Source: a virus. Taken from it: a stretch of 51,901 nucleotides of DNA. The number at the start of each line of letters is the position of its first letter. Positions within the stretch are counted from its first letter, which is position 1. The notes beneath the pieces were generated by a model. It did no database searches and had not been told where the DNA came from. It was given only the letters and a program-made list of their open reading frames with translations. Made by a program: the position numbers and the translations under genes. The stretch is taken from IMG/VR virus record IMGVR_UViG_3300025127_000058, positions 1 through 51,901 of that record; one strand, written 5' to 3'. Positions 7,567-17,798 of this stretch are shown piece after piece.

Positions 7567-7656
7567 TTATTTATATTTTTTAAACATTAATTTATATAAT
7601 AAGCTATTCCAAGCTTGTTGAATTTTATCTATTAGTTTTATAATTCTATCTTTCAT
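7567..7656 (-). CDS. Possible 29-residue microprotein
   Basis: The gap between the giant gene and the cationic exported gene is filled by an ATG frame of 29 codons, MKDRIIKLIDKIQQAW then SLLYKLMFKKYK. Its start lies 2 bases past the giant gene's stop and its stop 1 base before the next start. The peptide would be a cationic amphipathic helix. Tight packing argues that it is real; short length and AT-rich DNA argue caution. Confidence 0.4.
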   Translation of the reverse strand: MKDRIIKLIDKIQQAWNSLLYKLMFKKYK

Positions 7657-7658
7657 AA

Positions 7659-10600
7659 TTATGGTTTTTTATAGTATTGTATAATTCCGTCATATCTCTT
7701 TATAGCTACATAATCTACACCTTCTTTCAGTCCTTTTGGTATACCTTCACTCCAAGAGTTTTTACCTGTAAATGGTACTCTTTTAGTAAAGCCATCAGCT
7801 TTCGCTTTTTTAACACCAGCTTTAAAATCTTCTTTTAATTTTTCTTCATTTGCAGCTTCTTGCTCTATTGTACTTTCTCTACCCCAATAAGGTAAACCAA
7901 AGTTCCAACCAGACCAACCTAATAATAAAGCTATTCTTTCAAACGTTCTAACATTTTCATCTGTAGCTTGTCTAATATTATTTATTTTTCTAAATAATCT
8001 ATCAATAGGTATGTTTGTAAATCCAGATACAATTGAAGATACTGCTATGTAAGCTGGGTTATCTAAACTCCAACCTCTGTTCTTTATTTCTTTCATATCC
8101 CAACTAAAAGTTTTAAGACCGTTTCTTATGTTACGTATTTTTGTATCTATAACTGGTGATATATCAAATAAAGCAAATACAGCTTCTTGATATTCAGGTG
8201 ATTTTCTTTCACTTTGAGCTAATAGTTCTCTAGCTACATTTTTAACAGTAGATATTATTGCTCCACCAAAACCAAGACCAAATAATAGAGAATCAACCAT
8301 ACCGTTTATAGTATCAGCTGTTTTGTTTCTCTCTTTTTCTTCTTCATCATCAAACGCTAAAGCAAATAAAGCTTGTTGTAATGAATTAAATATCAGATTC
8401 TGCATACCTACATAATATATAACACCAGATAAGTTACTTAAATCACTTTCACGCTGTGTCATACCAGGTCGTTTTCTTCTATTGACTAGATCAAGTAGCA
8501 TTTTTTTAGCTTTCCTATTATACTGCATGGTAACATTTTGGAAAGATAATATAACACGACCAAACATACTAGCTTGCTGAGAAGATATTTTACTAGGATT
8601 ACTAGATTGTTGTGTCTCTTCTGCTATAGCATAGAAATCATCAAAAGCTTTTGCTTCAGCTTCTTGTTGAGTATATAACTTGTTTGTTTCAGGATTAGTT
8701 TGTTTTAATAAAGACTTAGTTCTATTTATATAAAAAGTAGCACCACCAGTAGCAATAGCTAAGCTGTCAAATATTCTTGTCAATATAAAACCTTTATCTA
8801 AAAGAAAATTTAACATACCTTTAAAACCATCTTTTTGATTAGCAGCAGCAAGTTCCGCTTCGTTTACATTTATTTTTAATCCATCACGTCTGTTTACTAA
8901 ATAATCAGAGTTCATTAGCTTTAAAACTGTTGGCACGTAATCTTTACTTAAAAACGCTTTAGCAGCTGCATATATATTATTATCACCCCAATTTATAAAG
9001 TTTACATTAGATAACATTTGTAATGTACCAGATCTTACATTTAAGAACATGGCTACAGCAACTGAGCCATTTAACCAGTCCATCATTTCATTAACTTGAC
9101 GTGATCCACTTCCTGTGTACGTAGGTCTATTTGTTCCAGACTCCATACGTTTTAATGAATCACGAAGTGCTTCTACATATTTAGAACCAAAAGCAGCTTC
9201 TAACTTATTCATGTTTTTCTCAGAGAAAGCAATATTTACATTTTCTTTCCATTCAGTTAATAAATCTGCTCTAAATGTTTTATCTAAACCACTTATTATA
9301 TCAGACTTTATATCTCCAGCTAACCAAGCAGCAGTTGGACCTGGATATTGTTCGCCTTTTTGTATTAACTGTAACTCATCAGCAAACACATTTAACTCTG
9401 GATCTGACTCTACAGCGGCAACCAAACCATCAATATCTGTTCTAGACATGCCTGGTATTTCCATACCTTGTTTATTCCATAAATATACTCTTACAGCTTG
9501 TGATTTATTAAATGATTTATAACCTACATCTTGTAATAACGGACTTTTAAGACTAAATCTAGAACTTTTAAGAGTTGGAAATTTAGCTTTTAACGCTGCA
9601 AAATCTTTAGCAACATTCATTTTAGCAGATATTAATGTTTGCTCTGCTTTATTATAAGGTTTTATAAAAGTTTCTATAAACCATTTTTGTTGTCTAGTAC
9701 CTTTTTCACCAAAACCAAAAAGCTTATAACCTAATCCTAAAAAATCATCAGCCGATGCTGTTATAGTAAACTGTCTTAATAATCTTTTAAAAAATCCTTT
9801 GTCTTTTCTTCTACCTTCAAGAGCTGCTTCAACATCTGTAACTTCTTGATCAGCTAAAATACCAGAAGCATCTTCAATTAACTCATTCATTTCCTGATCT
9901 ATTCTAGTAGCTTTATCAGTTATAGCTTGTTGAACTCTTGATTTAACATCTATTTGACTTAATATATCTTGAACTGTTTGTACGTTTAAAGCAGAGTCAT
10001 CAGCAAAATAAAAATCATTATAACCTTCTTCTGCTTTACTTAATAACCAATCAGCTTTAGCTTGTGGTGATCCATCTTCTAAAGTAATAATATTTTCAAG
10101 AGGTATGTTTAAACCTATACTATCTAAAAATGTTTTAATAGCTTGTTGAGAAGCGTTTGGTCTAGCTGTTACTACAAATATATCTTTTGCACCGTATTTA
10201 GCTTGACGTGCTAATGCTTTACCTGCTAATGGACCTTTTTCTGTTTGTAAACTTACATTATCAAAAGCACTGTAATCAAACTCTGCGCCTTCAGCTAATA
10301 AACCTTCATATTGTACAGCAAATTCACCTGCAGTTAACGTTCCTTTTTTACCATTTGGTAAAGTGTATTTAACTTTTTCTTTAGTTAAAGCTAAAGTATC
10401 GTCCATATCAAAAGCACTTAAACCTCTTCGCTTTTTATTAAACTTTAAAGCTTTTATTCTAGCCGCAAAAGAATTTAACATTGTTTTCTTTTGTGAAAAC
10501 GGAGTTACTAAATCTCTAAATATAGCGCCAAATGTTTTAGTGTTTTGATCAACCATTTGTTGCTCAGCTACTTTAACACCAGAATCTACACCAACTTTTA

Positions 10601-13600
10601 ATAAAGCTTTTGCTTGTCTTAAACTCATATCACCTGCAGCAACTTTATATAGTAGTTCATTTTGAAATTTAATTAATCCAAAATTAGTTCTATTATTACC
10701 GTAAGTATATTCGTTTTTATTTAAAGGTAAACCAAATTTTTCTGCTAAACTAGTTATTGTTCCATCATTATTATATGTAACTAGTTCATTCATATTTATA
10801 CCGCCTTTATTGTCATTAATTACAGCGTCTAAATATCTTAACCATGTTTTAGGATTTAATGTAAGTGCTGGTCCAGTGAAATATATATTAGGCATATCTC
10901 TCTGTAATAGTCTACCTTCTTGATTTGTTTTTAATTTATTATCATCTGCAACTAATAATTTGCCTTGAAAATAATCTTGCTCTATAATTTTAAATTCATT
11001 ATCTACTTCACCTCTAATAGCCATGTCCATTATCATAGTTGAAACTTGATTAGAAGGTAAAGAGTGTTCTGCTCTAAATAAAGATGCAGGTCCTTTTGAT
11101 GTATTAAAAAATGTAATAGGAGCTAAAACTCTGACAGGGTGGCTACTCTGTGTGCTTTGACTATTTAACCAAGAAGCCCAGTAAGCTATGTTCTGCGGAT
11201 TAGCTTTTATATCTGCTTCAATTACTTTAGCTATTTTTTTTAATAGTTTTAATTTGTTTCTTTGTTGCTCTCTCCAAGCTGGATCTTTTATTTTTTGTAA
11301 TATTTTTGCTGGACTCCAGTTTTTATAAGCATTAACACCGTTTTGCTCAGCTCTAGAATCTTGTAATGTATTGTTTTGATCTATACTAGTTGCTTGGCTT
11401 TTATCATATTTAAAATTACCATTATCTAATTGTGTTAATGGAACACCTTGTTTTTGTAGTTCCGCAGCTAAAGCAGCATCTATTTCACCATCTATATCAT
11501 TATTAACTTCGTCTATAGTATTGTATAATGAATTTTCACTACCAGTTAAAACACTACTATTAGTAAACTCTGGACCTAAAAGAAAATGAGAAACAATAGT
11601 ACCTATTCTTCTTTGCTGTCTTTGCTCAGCATTAAGAGTTCCTTTTCTACCAGGATTAAATAACTTTACGTTTTTACCAGCAACTAACTGTTTCATTTCT
11701 AATCTAGCTGATCTACCTAATTTACTATATAGTTTAGCTGGATATTTTAACGCGTGTCTAAATGATCTAGCAAATTGTGCAGCTGCTTGTTTTAATGTTG
11801 CGCCAGCTTTTATTGCTGCTCTAGTTAATTTTAAAGCTGCTTTAATAGCACCAGTGAATAATTGTATAGGATTAGTACCTAATGTATTTTTGTAATCATC
11901 TTCTAAACTATCAAAATATTCTATTGCTTTATCTAAAACATCTTTATCTTTAAAATCATTTAAATTTTCTTCTGTAACTATATCGTTAAAAGCTTCACTA
12001 CTAGCTTCATTTGCATTTTTTACTGGAGTTGTTACATCAAGAGTAGAATCTTCTAATGTTCTTTGATCCATTTGAGCTTCTAAGTCATTCATAAACTCTT
12101 CAGCTGTTTGTTTATCACCTAATGCAGTCTGTAATTTTTGCATAAAGTCTTGATCACCTTTTAATTCTTGCAGTGATTCCATTGCAAACTCTTGAGACAT
12201 TTTTTGCAATAAACGTATTCTGCTTGGATTATCTTTTTTAAAGTAATCTTTAACCTTTTGAACCATTTCAGCTGTTATTTCACCTGGTAATAAAAACGTA
12301 TCTGGTCTACTATAAGTTCTTTTACCATCTTTTTCAACAACCTTGTCTGATTTACCTATTTTTTCTATACCTAATATTTTACCTAAACCTGATTGTTTAA
12401 TATATGCAGCTGGTAATTGTGATATAAACTCAGCGTCAACAACATTGTCAACAAAGTTTTTATATCCTTTAGTCATAGTACCAATTTTGTTACCTAATGT
12501 TTTCCATAAACCTCTACCGCCTCTAGCTTTAGCATCACCAAACATGTTATTGATAGCGCTTTTTACTTGACTAATTGTAGAGCCTTTGTTTGCTTGGTTT
12601 AATATTTCTTGACTAGTTTGATTTTTAATTTCATTTTTAGCTTCTGGTCCAACAGCTTCGTTTACCTTTTCATTTGAACCTAAATATTTTTTATCACGTT
12701 TACCTCGCACCTCTTGAGTTTCAGCGTCAAAATCTTGTTGTTGTGTAGTATCACCTATTTGTGGCGCTTTTTCATCAGACATACTAATTGTATCACCTTG
12801 TTGTCTAATATTTTCAGAAGCAACTGCATTAGCTCTTAAATTAAATAAATTACTAGTTTGTTGACCAATACCTTGATTATTAACATCTTGCTCAGCGTTA
12901 TACTCTGTTAAAGCTTGTATGTATTCGTTTTCTAAACGAGTTTTAAACTGTTCTCTAGTTAATAAACCTCCGGGTTTAAAAAGTCTATCAAAAGCAGATT
13001 GAATAGTACCACCAGCTAATTTTAATATTCTTTTTTGATCTAATCTATTGTTTAAATCTAAATCTTGATCATTAATTAAATCATTTATTTTTTGATAAGA
13101 GTCTCTGTCTTGTTCAGTTTCTGCAAATGGAGAAACTTCTTGATCTGGATCAACAACAAATTTAACACCACTAGCTTTTTCTAATCCTTTTTGTAAAGGA
13201 CCAAGTACGCTATTGGCAAAAAGATCTGAATTAGCATCAGCATTTTCAATTATATCTCTTATTTGTTTATCAACTTCGCCTTTTCTTTTAATTTTATTAA
13301 CGCTTAAATCAGCATTGTCTTCAGCTTTTATTTCATTTTTTAATCTACGCTGTTCGATTATTAAATTCATAAGTTTAGCTTTTTGAGCACCTGTAACATT
13401 ACTAGGTACTAACATGGCAGCTTCCCTTATTCTTGATATTTCATCTATTTTAGCTCTTTTTTGAGATTCACTTAGACTATCATCTTCTTTTATTTTAGAT
13501 TTTAACTTATCAAAGGCAACTCTAGCAGCTTTAGAAGTTTTAGAACCAGGTCTCATATCTATTTTATAAGCAATATTTTCTGCTTGTTGTTCATAAGTTT

Positions 13601-16436
13601 GTTGTATTTGACTTAAACCAACACTTGTTCCTAATAATGCAACACCACCAAATAATTCACCTTGCTTATAACCCATTTTAGCGGCTTCTTGAATCTCATC
13701 CATTCTAATATTGCTAGTAAATATATTATCTACTGTTGTAAATTCTTCTTCATGTATATATTTATCAATATAATTATCCGCTACTTGACCTAGATACTCT
13801 TGAAAACCTTCTGTTAAATATTCTTGAGCAGCATTAATCTTCATACCACCAAATCCACTTACACCAACACTTGCTAAATATCTAGTAAATGTATTACCAA
13901 GTATAGCTCTACCTGGTCTACTTCCAGCAATATAACCTCCAATACCACCTGTAAGTTTAGTAGTTAAATAATCAGATAAAAATTCAACACCAACTGTCGC
14001 GGCACCAGCTGCTAATGAAGCAGTTTGATCAGTATAACCACCACTTTTTAAAGCTTTTAAATATTCCTCTGCTGTAGGCTCTCTACCTAGTTCTGCAGTA
14101 AGTTTTCTTCTGACACCATCCATGTATGTTCCACCATATTCCATCGCGCCTTGAACCATACTACCTAATGTTATAAGTCCAGTACCAATAGCTGCTGTAG
14201 TTGCAGTTACTGGGCTAGCTGTACCACCAGAACCTATTGTAGCAACAGTACTAGCTCCAACTAGTAATTGACCTATTTGAGTTGGTACCATGTGAGGTGC
14301 TTGTTCTACTAAACCACCAACTCTATCTAAAAAACCTTCTAAAGTAAATATTCCTTTACCAGAATCATATGTTCTATATTTAGCAGTTGCTTCATAAGCA
14401 TCTAACATCTGTTCTATATCTATAGCAATATCCTCTTCTAATTCTGTCTGTTTTTTTTGCTCTGTTGAAAGAGCTTCGTTTACCGTTTCATTACCAGTAG
14501 AACCTGTTTGTATTTTCCACATTGCTAACTCGTGACCTCCACCTAACAAATCTATAGCTTCATTAACAGTTAAATCACCTGATTCACCTTCAAAACTAAT
14601 ATCTGGATTATCTAAATCTTCTATAGCTTTATTTATAGCATTTTCTCTAGCTTCAGCTGATGATCTAAAAAAATCTCTTACTGCAATTTGAATTTCATTA
14701 CCCCATGTACCTGCTTCATCAGGTAATTTTATAGCAGTTTCTCTAATTTTAGCTGACCATTCTTTCCACTCACCTTTCCAACTATCATCAAATTGATATT
14801 TTTTTATAGTATTATCTATTCTTCTTAATGAAGGTGTTATATATCTTTGATATGATTGATTTATTTCTCCAAATTGAGTACCAACAGCTATACCATAATT
14901 TTGAAATAATTTAGTAACTTCTGAATTATTTTTCATTGCTTCAGAAATAGAATTATTATACCAATCAGTAAAATCTTTTTCAACAGCTTCTAAACCTTCT
15001 TGAGTAACTTCTTTGTCTAAACCATATTTAATTCTTAATTCTTCTACTTTTGCGGCTGCAAGTTTATCAACATTTTGTACTACAGATCTTTGTATAAATT
15101 GAAATCTAGGATCGTTTTGTACGGCTTTTTGAGTAGTGCTGTTTATAACATTAACTATGTTTTGACTACTAGTTAGATTAGGATCTGCTTCAGCTGCTAT
15201 AGTTTCGTTGTCAGGTACAAATCTTTGTACATAATCTTTAAAATCAGGATCAATAGTAGATATTTTATTTAATTCTTCGGTTGATAATTCTAATTCGCCT
15301 TTATTATATAAATCTAGCTTTTCTGCTCTTTCTTGTATTATTTTGTTAAAAATTATAGCTCTTTTTTCATTATCGCTCATTTCCTTTCTATCAACACCTT
15401 GAACTAGCTGAGGTATAGGTCTTCCAAGTCCGTCATATTGAACTTCAGCAAAATTTGGATTACCTTCCATTTCATTAAGCAATACTTTATATCTTCTTTG
15501 TTCTTCTGGACTTAATTGATCATAACCTAAATCAAAATCTATATCTTCTTCTTTAGCTGTAAGTGGACTTGGTATATCATTTACTAAATTATCTAGAGCT
15601 TCTTGAGTAGCTGAAACATCTATTTCACCATCATCGTTTAAAATAGGATTATTCATTAACTGTTTTAAGTCAGAATAATAATTATTCATTTTAGTAGTAT
15701 AATCATCTCCTAATGTGCTTATATGTGCTCTTTCAGGTTGCTCAGTAGCTACATCGAATATAGAAAATTCAGGTCCTTTTGGAAGTTCTACTATTGCAGA
15801 TGGTCCAATAAATCCTTCTCCTTCTATTTCTTCTGCTCTTGCTATTTTTTCATCACGAGTTAATACTTCTGGTCCATCAAAATCTAATTCTTTTCTATAT
15901 GTTTTAGTAGTATTATCGTTAAGCCATTTAATTTTTTGATCTAAAGTAAAATTTTTACCTTCTTCAATTACATCGTTTTTAGACTTAGTCCATGTTCTAC
16001 TAGCTTGATTAGCATATTCTCTATCAAAATCACTAAGTATTTTATTTGTGTTTTCTTGTTGAAGATCAGATCTTCTTTGTTCTTCTTTTTGCTCGTTTAT
16101 TAATCGTTCTTTTTCTTCTTTTTCTTTAGCTTCTCTAATACGTTTATTTTGAGCATCTATTTTTCTTTGTAAATCTTCTGCGTATTTTTTCCAACCTTCA
16201 CTAGTTCTACCTTCTGGATATTGCTTTTTAAAATCTTCAACTCTATCACCTGATACTTCATAAGGTATGTATTTGTCACCATCTTTAACATAGTACATCT
16301 CTACTTTTCTACTTAAGTCAGGAGCTTTTTCCTCAACTTTTGTAGCATTAGGATATTGTTCTAAAAAATCTTCAAGTCTGTCATCAGATACTTCAAATGT
16401 CTGACCATCAGATTTGTACATTGAAACATTTACCAT
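7659..16436 (-). CDS. Giant internal virion (ejection-type) protein with embedded HAD phosphatase domain
   Basis: 2925 residues, the largest gene. The N-terminus has two copies of a short repeat (VSDDRLEDFLEQYPNA, then VSGDRVEDFKKQYPEG) followed by a charged coiled coil (about 85-135). Residues about 740-860 are glycine/alanine-rich and hydrophobic. A HAD-family phosphatase domain lies at about 2005-2155: FDMDDT (nucleophile D2010, acid D2012), VTARP (T2090) and YFADD (D2146, D2147). The last 300 residues contain hydrophobic segments (LSGVIYYVGMQNLIF, LLFGLGFGGAIIS). Size, alpha-helical composition and position after the connector and muzzle genes fit a protein packed in the capsid and ejected with DNA, like T7 gp16 or crAss-like cargo proteins. 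No RNA-polymerase DxDxD/DFDxD site is seen. TAATG coupling links it to the upstream gene. Confidence 0.85.
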   Translation of the reverse strand: MVNVSMYKSDGQTFEVSDDRLEDFLEQYPNATKVEEKAPDLSRKVEMYYVKDGDKYIPYEVSGDRVEDFKKQYPEGRTSEGWKKYAEDLQRKIDAQNKRIREAKEKEEKERLINEQKEEQRRSDLQQENTNKILSDFDREYANQASRTWTKSKNDVIEEGKNFTLDQKIKWLNDNTTKTYRKELDFDGPEVLTRDEKIARAEEIEGEGFIGPSAIVELPKGPEFSIFDVATEQPERAHISTLGDDYTTKMNNYYSDLKQLMNNPILNDDGEIDVSATQEALDNLVNDIPSPLTAKEEDIDFDLGYDQLSPEEQRRYKVLLNEMEGNPNFAEVQYDGLGRPIPQLVQGVDRKEMSDNEKRAIIFNKIIQERAEKLDLYNKGELELSTEELNKISTIDPDFKDYVQRFVPDNETIAAEADPNLTSSQNIVNVINSTTQKAVQNDPRFQFIQRSVVQNVDKLAAAKVEELRIKYGLDKEVTQEGLEAVEKDFTDWYNNSISEAMKNNSEVTKLFQNYGIAVGTQFGEINQSYQRYITPSLRRIDNTIKKYQFDDSWKGEWKEWSAKIRETAIKLPDEAGTWGNEIQIAVRDFFRSSAEARENAINKAIEDLDNPDISFEGESGDLTVNEAIDLLGGGHELAMWKIQTGSTGNETVNEALSTEQKKQTELEEDIAIDIEQMLDAYEATAKYRTYDSGKGIFTLEGFLDRVGGLVEQAPHMVPTQIGQLLVGASTVATIGSGGTASPVTATTAAIGTGLITLGSMVQGAMEYGGTYMDGVRRKLTAELGREPTAEEYLKALKSGGYTDQTASLAAGAATVGVEFLSDYLTTKLTGGIGGYIAGSRPGRAILGNTFTRYLASVGVSGFGGMKINAAQEYLTEGFQEYLGQVADNYIDKYIHEEEFTTVDNIFTSNIRMDEIQEAAKMGYKQGELFGGVALLGTSVGLSQIQQTYEQQAENIAYKIDMRPGSKTSKAARVAFDKLKSKIKEDDSLSESQKRAKIDEISRIREAAMLVPSNVTGAQKAKLMNLIIEQRRLKNEIKAEDNADLSVNKIKRKGEVDKQIRDIIENADANSDLFANSVLGPLQKGLEKASGVKFVVDPDQEVSPFAETEQDRDSYQKINDLINDQDLDLNNRLDQKRILKLAGGTIQSAFDRLFKPGGLLTREQFKTRLENEYIQALTEYNAEQDVNNQGIGQQTSNLFNLRANAVASENIRQQGDTISMSDEKAPQIGDTTQQQDFDAETQEVRGKRDKKYLGSNEKVNEAVGPEAKNEIKNQTSQEILNQANKGSTISQVKSAINNMFGDAKARGGRGLWKTLGNKIGTMTKGYKNFVDNVVDAEFISQLPAAYIKQSGLGKILGIEKIGKSDKVVEKDGKRTYSRPDTFLLPGEITAEMVQKVKDYFKKDNPSRIRLLQKMSQEFAMESLQELKGDQDFMQKLQTALGDKQTAEEFMNDLEAQMDQRTLEDSTLDVTTPVKNANEASSEAFNDIVTEENLNDFKDKDVLDKAIEYFDSLEDDYKNTLGTNPIQLFTGAIKAALKLTRAAIKAGATLKQAAAQFARSFRHALKYPAKLYSKLGRSARLEMKQLVAGKNVKLFNPGRKGTLNAEQRQQRRIGTIVSHFLLGPEFTNSSVLTGSENSLYNTIDEVNNDIDGEIDAALAAELQKQGVPLTQLDNGNFKYDKSQATSIDQNNTLQDSRAEQNGVNAYKNWSPAKILQKIKDPAWREQQRNKLKLLKKIAKVIEADIKANPQNIAYWASWLNSQSTQSSHPVRVLAPITFFNTSKGPASLFRAEHSLPSNQVSTMIMDMAIRGEVDNEFKIIEQDYFQGKLLVADDNKLKTNQEGRLLQRDMPNIYFTGPALTLNPKTWLRYLDAVINDNKGGINMNELVTYNNDGTITSLAEKFGLPLNKNEYTYGNNRTNFGLIKFQNELLYKVAAGDMSLRQAKALLKVGVDSGVKVAEQQMVDQNTKTFGAIFRDLVTPFSQKKTMLNSFAARIKALKFNKKRRGLSAFDMDDTLALTKEKVKYTLPNGKKGTLTAGEFAVQYEGLLAEGAEFDYSAFDNVSLQTEKGPLAGKALARQAKYGAKDIFVVTARPNASQQAIKTFLDSIGLNIPLENIITLEDGSPQAKADWLLSKAEEGYNDFYFADDSALNVQTVQDILSQIDVKSRVQQAITDKATRIDQEMNELIEDASGILADQEVTDVEAALEGRRKDKGFFKRLLRQFTITASADDFLGLGYKLFGFGEKGTRQQKWFIETFIKPYNKAEQTLISAKMNVAKDFAALKAKFPTLKSSRFSLKSPLLQDVGYKSFNKSQAVRVYLWNKQGMEIPGMSRTDIDGLVAAVESDPELNVFADELQLIQKGEQYPGPTAAWLAGDIKSDIISGLDKTFRADLLTEWKENVNIAFSEKNMNKLEAAFGSKYVEALRDSLKRMESGTNRPTYTGSGSRQVNEMMDWLNGSVAVAMFLNVRSGTLQMLSNVNFINWGDNNIYAAAKAFLSKDYVPTVLKLMNSDYLVNRRDGLKINVNEAELAAANQKDGFKGMLNFLLDKGFILTRIFDSLAIATGGATFYINRTKSLLKQTNPETNKLYTQQEAEAKAFDDFYAIAEETQQSSNPSKISSQQASMFGRVILSFQNVTMQYNRKAKKMLLDLVNRRKRPGMTQRESDLSNLSGVIYYVGMQNLIFNSLQQALFALAFDDEEEKERNKTADTINGMVDSLLFGLGFGGAIISTVKNVARELLAQSERKSPEYQEAVFALFDISPVIDTKIRNIRNGLKTFSWDMKEIKNRGWSLDNPAYIAVSSIVSGFTNIPIDRLFRKINNIRQATDENVRTFERIALLLGWSGWNFGLPYWGRESTIEQEAANEEKLKEDFKAGVKKAKADGFTKRVPFTGKNSWSEGIPKGLKEGVDYVAIKRYDGIIQYYKKP

Positions 16437-17788
16437 TATGTTGTTTGTTTATTTGAATTAAAGCTAGTATTAGAAGTTATAGCGCCAGCGCTAATAGTTG
16501 TTTTTCTTTGCTCTATATTACTTTCTAAAAGTTTATATGTTTCATCAACCATTAAATCAGTGTATAATCTTTTAAAAGCTAGTTCTTGATATTTATTTAA
16601 TTTAGTTAGATCTGATGGCCAAGCTGATGTAGATTCTTCCCAAAGATCTTTAACTTCATCATCAGACATTTTTGCAACTTCTGGAAACTCACCCATTGCT
16701 TCTCTAATTAAATTTACATCATATGGTTGACTAGCAGCTCTAGTAGCTAATTTATTATTCCAAAAAGCTCTAGCGTCTTGTAAATCACCACCTGTTGGAC
16801 TAGTAAACTCTAAAACATTAAGATCAATAGTTGGTATCATTTGTCTTCTTAGTTCTGCTTTATCTATATCCCAAACTCTAAATTTATTATTAGGTGGTTC
16901 TAAATTAGGATCAATATATTCTTTTGAATTTGTATCATCTGCAGTAGCTCCTGGCATTCTAAGACTATGTATGTCAAGCTTACCAAAATCTGTTATATTA
17001 CCTTTTTTGTCAAATGTAACACCATCTAAAATATTAGACTCTGTTATGTTTTCACTTACTTGCAATGTCTCAGAAGGTATTCCAGGTATAAACTCTTTGT
17101 CTTGATCTTCGTAATCTGCTAAATCTTGACTATTTACTACATAAGGAGATGGCTCAAACTTAACTTCATTACCACTAGCATCAGTCATACTACCTGTAAA
17201 AACGTAATCATATGTAGGTGGATTAGTAGTTTTATTCATTTTAACATCCATTTTAAAATTACTTTTACCTGGTTCAAAACCTGGTTTACCCATAATTACT
17301 TGAGCAGCTAGCAATGGATTACTAGCACTAGTAAGATCTACATCTCTACCTTCGGTATTAAACTGTGAGGCTAAATTTTCTAATCCTGTCTGCATTGCTG
17401 CAGGTGAACCATTAATAAAATCAAGTTCTGTTTGAAGCTCACCATAGTTTTCTGGCTTAGGATTTTGATTCATTTGCATTGTAATATTTTTAACTCTTTC
17501 AGCCCAAGTAGTTATTTCACCATCTGGACCTTCATATGAATCATAAAAACCACTAACAACACCTTGATTAAACTTACCACCGTAATCCTTTGCATTCATA
17601 TCCTTGATGAAAGTAGCAGATGCATTACCAGCCGCAACAATATTCTGATTTTTAATTAAATTATTTTTATAATTTTCAGCAGCAATAGTTTTTTTACTAG
17701 TAAGCACAGCACTATCTATCTTGTCTTGCATCTTTTGAAACAAGTCAGCATTAGATTTATTTATATATTTAGGACTTTCGTAAGACAT
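16436..17788 (-). CDS. Probable internal virion protein
   Basis: 450 residues, not recognised as a named family. It begins MSYESPKYINKSNADLFQKMQ and is rich in Asn, Asp, Thr and Lys, with a helical N-terminus and a helical C-terminus (LNKYQELAFKRLYTDLMVDET). A central beta-like part contains YDYVFTGSMTDASGNEVKFEPSPY. It lies between two likely ejected proteins and is coupled by TAATG to the giant gene, so a capsid-internal or ejected role is inferred from position. No membrane span or catalytic motif is visible. Confidence 0.72.
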   Translation of the reverse strand: MSYESPKYINKSNADLFQKMQDKIDSAVLTSKKTIAAENYKNNLIKNQNIVAAGNASATFIKDMNAKDYGGKFNQGVVSGFYDSYEGPDGEITTWAERVKNITMQMNQNPKPENYGELQTELDFINGSPAAMQTGLENLASQFNTEGRDVDLTSASNPLLAAQVIMGKPGFEPGKSNFKMDVKMNKTTNPPTYDYVFTGSMTDASGNEVKFEPSPYVVNSQDLADYEDQDKEFIPGIPSETLQVSENITESNILDGVTFDKKGNITDFGKLDIHSLRMPGATADDTNSKEYIDPNLEPPNNKFRVWDIDKAELRRQMIPTIDLNVLEFTSPTGGDLQDARAFWNNKLATRAASQPYDVNLIREAMGEFPEVAKMSDDEVKDLWEESTSAWPSDLTKLNKYQELAFKRLYTDLMVDETYKLLESNIEQRKTTISAGAITSNTSFNSNKQTT

Positions 17789-17798
17789 AATTTAATTT

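Noticed and set aside
7659-16436. Virion RNA polymerase in the giant protein
   Set aside because: The FDMDDT site fits HAD motif I and is followed by HAD motifs II and IV; no polymerase DFDxD or T/DxxGR-type motif was found by eye.
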